Positions 63,178-64,000 of a DNA stretch of 64,000 nt are shown piece after piece; the stretch's first letter is position 1, and the number at the start of each line of letters is the position of its first letter. The notes beneath the pieces are model-generated. The model was not told where the DNA came from and made no database searches. It worked only from the letters and a program-made list of their open reading frames with translations. Source of the DNA: Erythrophleum ivorense (lineage: Eukaryota; Streptophyta; Magnoliopsida; Fabales; Fabaceae); the NCBI GenBank assembly GCA_026724425.1, contig JAIUCV010000003.1, forward strand, positions 64,967,088 through 65,031,087, in the 5' to 3' direction. Position numbers and translations under genes: made by a program.

Positions 63178-64000
63178 TCTCCTTATGCCTTTCCAAATTC
63201 AAAAGATTGCTAAATGATAATTTAGACAACCCTCGTTACCATTCCTATAATGCTTAGATCTCAAAACACATGTAAAAATAGATCTGAACATATCTAAAAT
63301 AAGGTATATGTGTTTTGCCAATAAAACCTTATTAAAAACCTACATTTATTTAAACCCAAAATTCCTCGAAAAGATAGGAAAACATAAATTTGACTATTTA
63401 AGTAAATGCAACTTCAACTTAGAGTAAAAATAACTTAAGAAGAAATTAGAAATTTTATATTTATTTCATGACAATATTTTTTGAAGAGCTCAAAACAAGA
63501 TAATAAATAAATTAAGATAGAATTAAGAACTTATTTAATTAATGTAATTTGTCCTGACAACAAAACTCATTTCCAAACTTGTAATTTGCGATCAATTTTA
63601 TTCACCGCATTCCTAATCAATTGAGTTTTAAATGGTACCTATCAAGTATCCAAATATTTCCTAACTAGAAGGTTAAACTATTTGGAAGGATATACTACTC
63701 ATTAGATAGAGATTTCAAAACTTTCTTGTCGCACTTTCTAGTAGTTTTACAAATGAGTCTGGTTGGTAAGTAGAATGAAAAAGGAAATATAAAAAAAGAT
63801 GTGATTTTATATATAAATTTTTTTTTGTATTCTTACTTTTATTTTAATTAAAAAGATAAATATCATTAAGTAATTATTATATGGTATAATAAACATTGTA
63901 TACTATGTAAGAAGATTCTCTCTAAATTTCACACAATCAAACGCTTCCAAAAAATAATGCTGTTGCCTTTTAGATTATGGATTTTTTTGAAGTTTATTTT
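63178..64000. other. AT-rich sequence without recognised features
   Basis: Runs from the right duplication of the solo LTR to the window edge. No coding, RNA or repeat signal was seen beyond AT-rich composition. Confidence 0.5.

Overview
This window is nuclear DNA from a flowering plant, almost certainly a woody eudicot. It is very AT-rich, its genes are split by long GT-AG introns, and most of it is decayed LTR retrotransposons, MITE-like inverted repeats and microsatellites. The species cannot be told from the sequence alone. I see no operons, CRISPR arrays, tRNA or rRNA genes, and no organelle DNA.

Four genic loci are supported. (1) Bases 172-358 (+) hold the last coding exon of a gene that starts left of the window; its family is not recognised. 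(2) Bases 9467-20445 (+) hold a complete five-exon NARROW LEAF 1 (NAL1)-type trypsin-like protease gene of 600 codons. It probably has a further non-coding first exon near 8165-8421. (3) Bases 31325-31810 (-) hold a MIR167 gene: mature miR167, a recognisable star arm about 400 nt away, and an upstream TATA box. (4) Bases 45068-48515 (-) hold a nuclear gene for chloroplast cytochrome c6A, with the heme motif CIGCH and the diagnostic cysteine-bearing loop.

Mobile DNA fills much of the rest. The NAL1 introns hold a LINE reverse-transcriptase fragment, a short TRIM-like element and a foldback. Bases 23197-29290 are a decayed Ty3/gypsy element of Tekay/Del type (inferred 5' LTR, tRNA-iMet primer site, gag with zinc knuckle, pol to RNase H), cut off at a tandem duplication. 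Bases 34839-35210 are a MITE. Bases 38340-40600 look like a Ty1/copia remnant, and 43829-44890 is an element with long terminal inverted repeats.

Bases 49794-58150 hold a degenerate Ty1/copia element whose reverse-transcriptase region is split by a 2574-bp solo LTR (54726-57299) with near-matching 5-bp flanks. A second, unrelated solo LTR (60339-63172, 2834 bp) is bracketed by a perfect 5-bp duplication.

The genic loci are unrelated neighbours: a leaf and vascular development protease, an auxin-response microRNA and a thylakoid lumen cytochrome. I found no credible novel multi-gene system. The most useful observations are the MIR167 locus, the complete splice models of NAL1 and cytochrome c6A, and the nested-transposon history at 50-63 kb.
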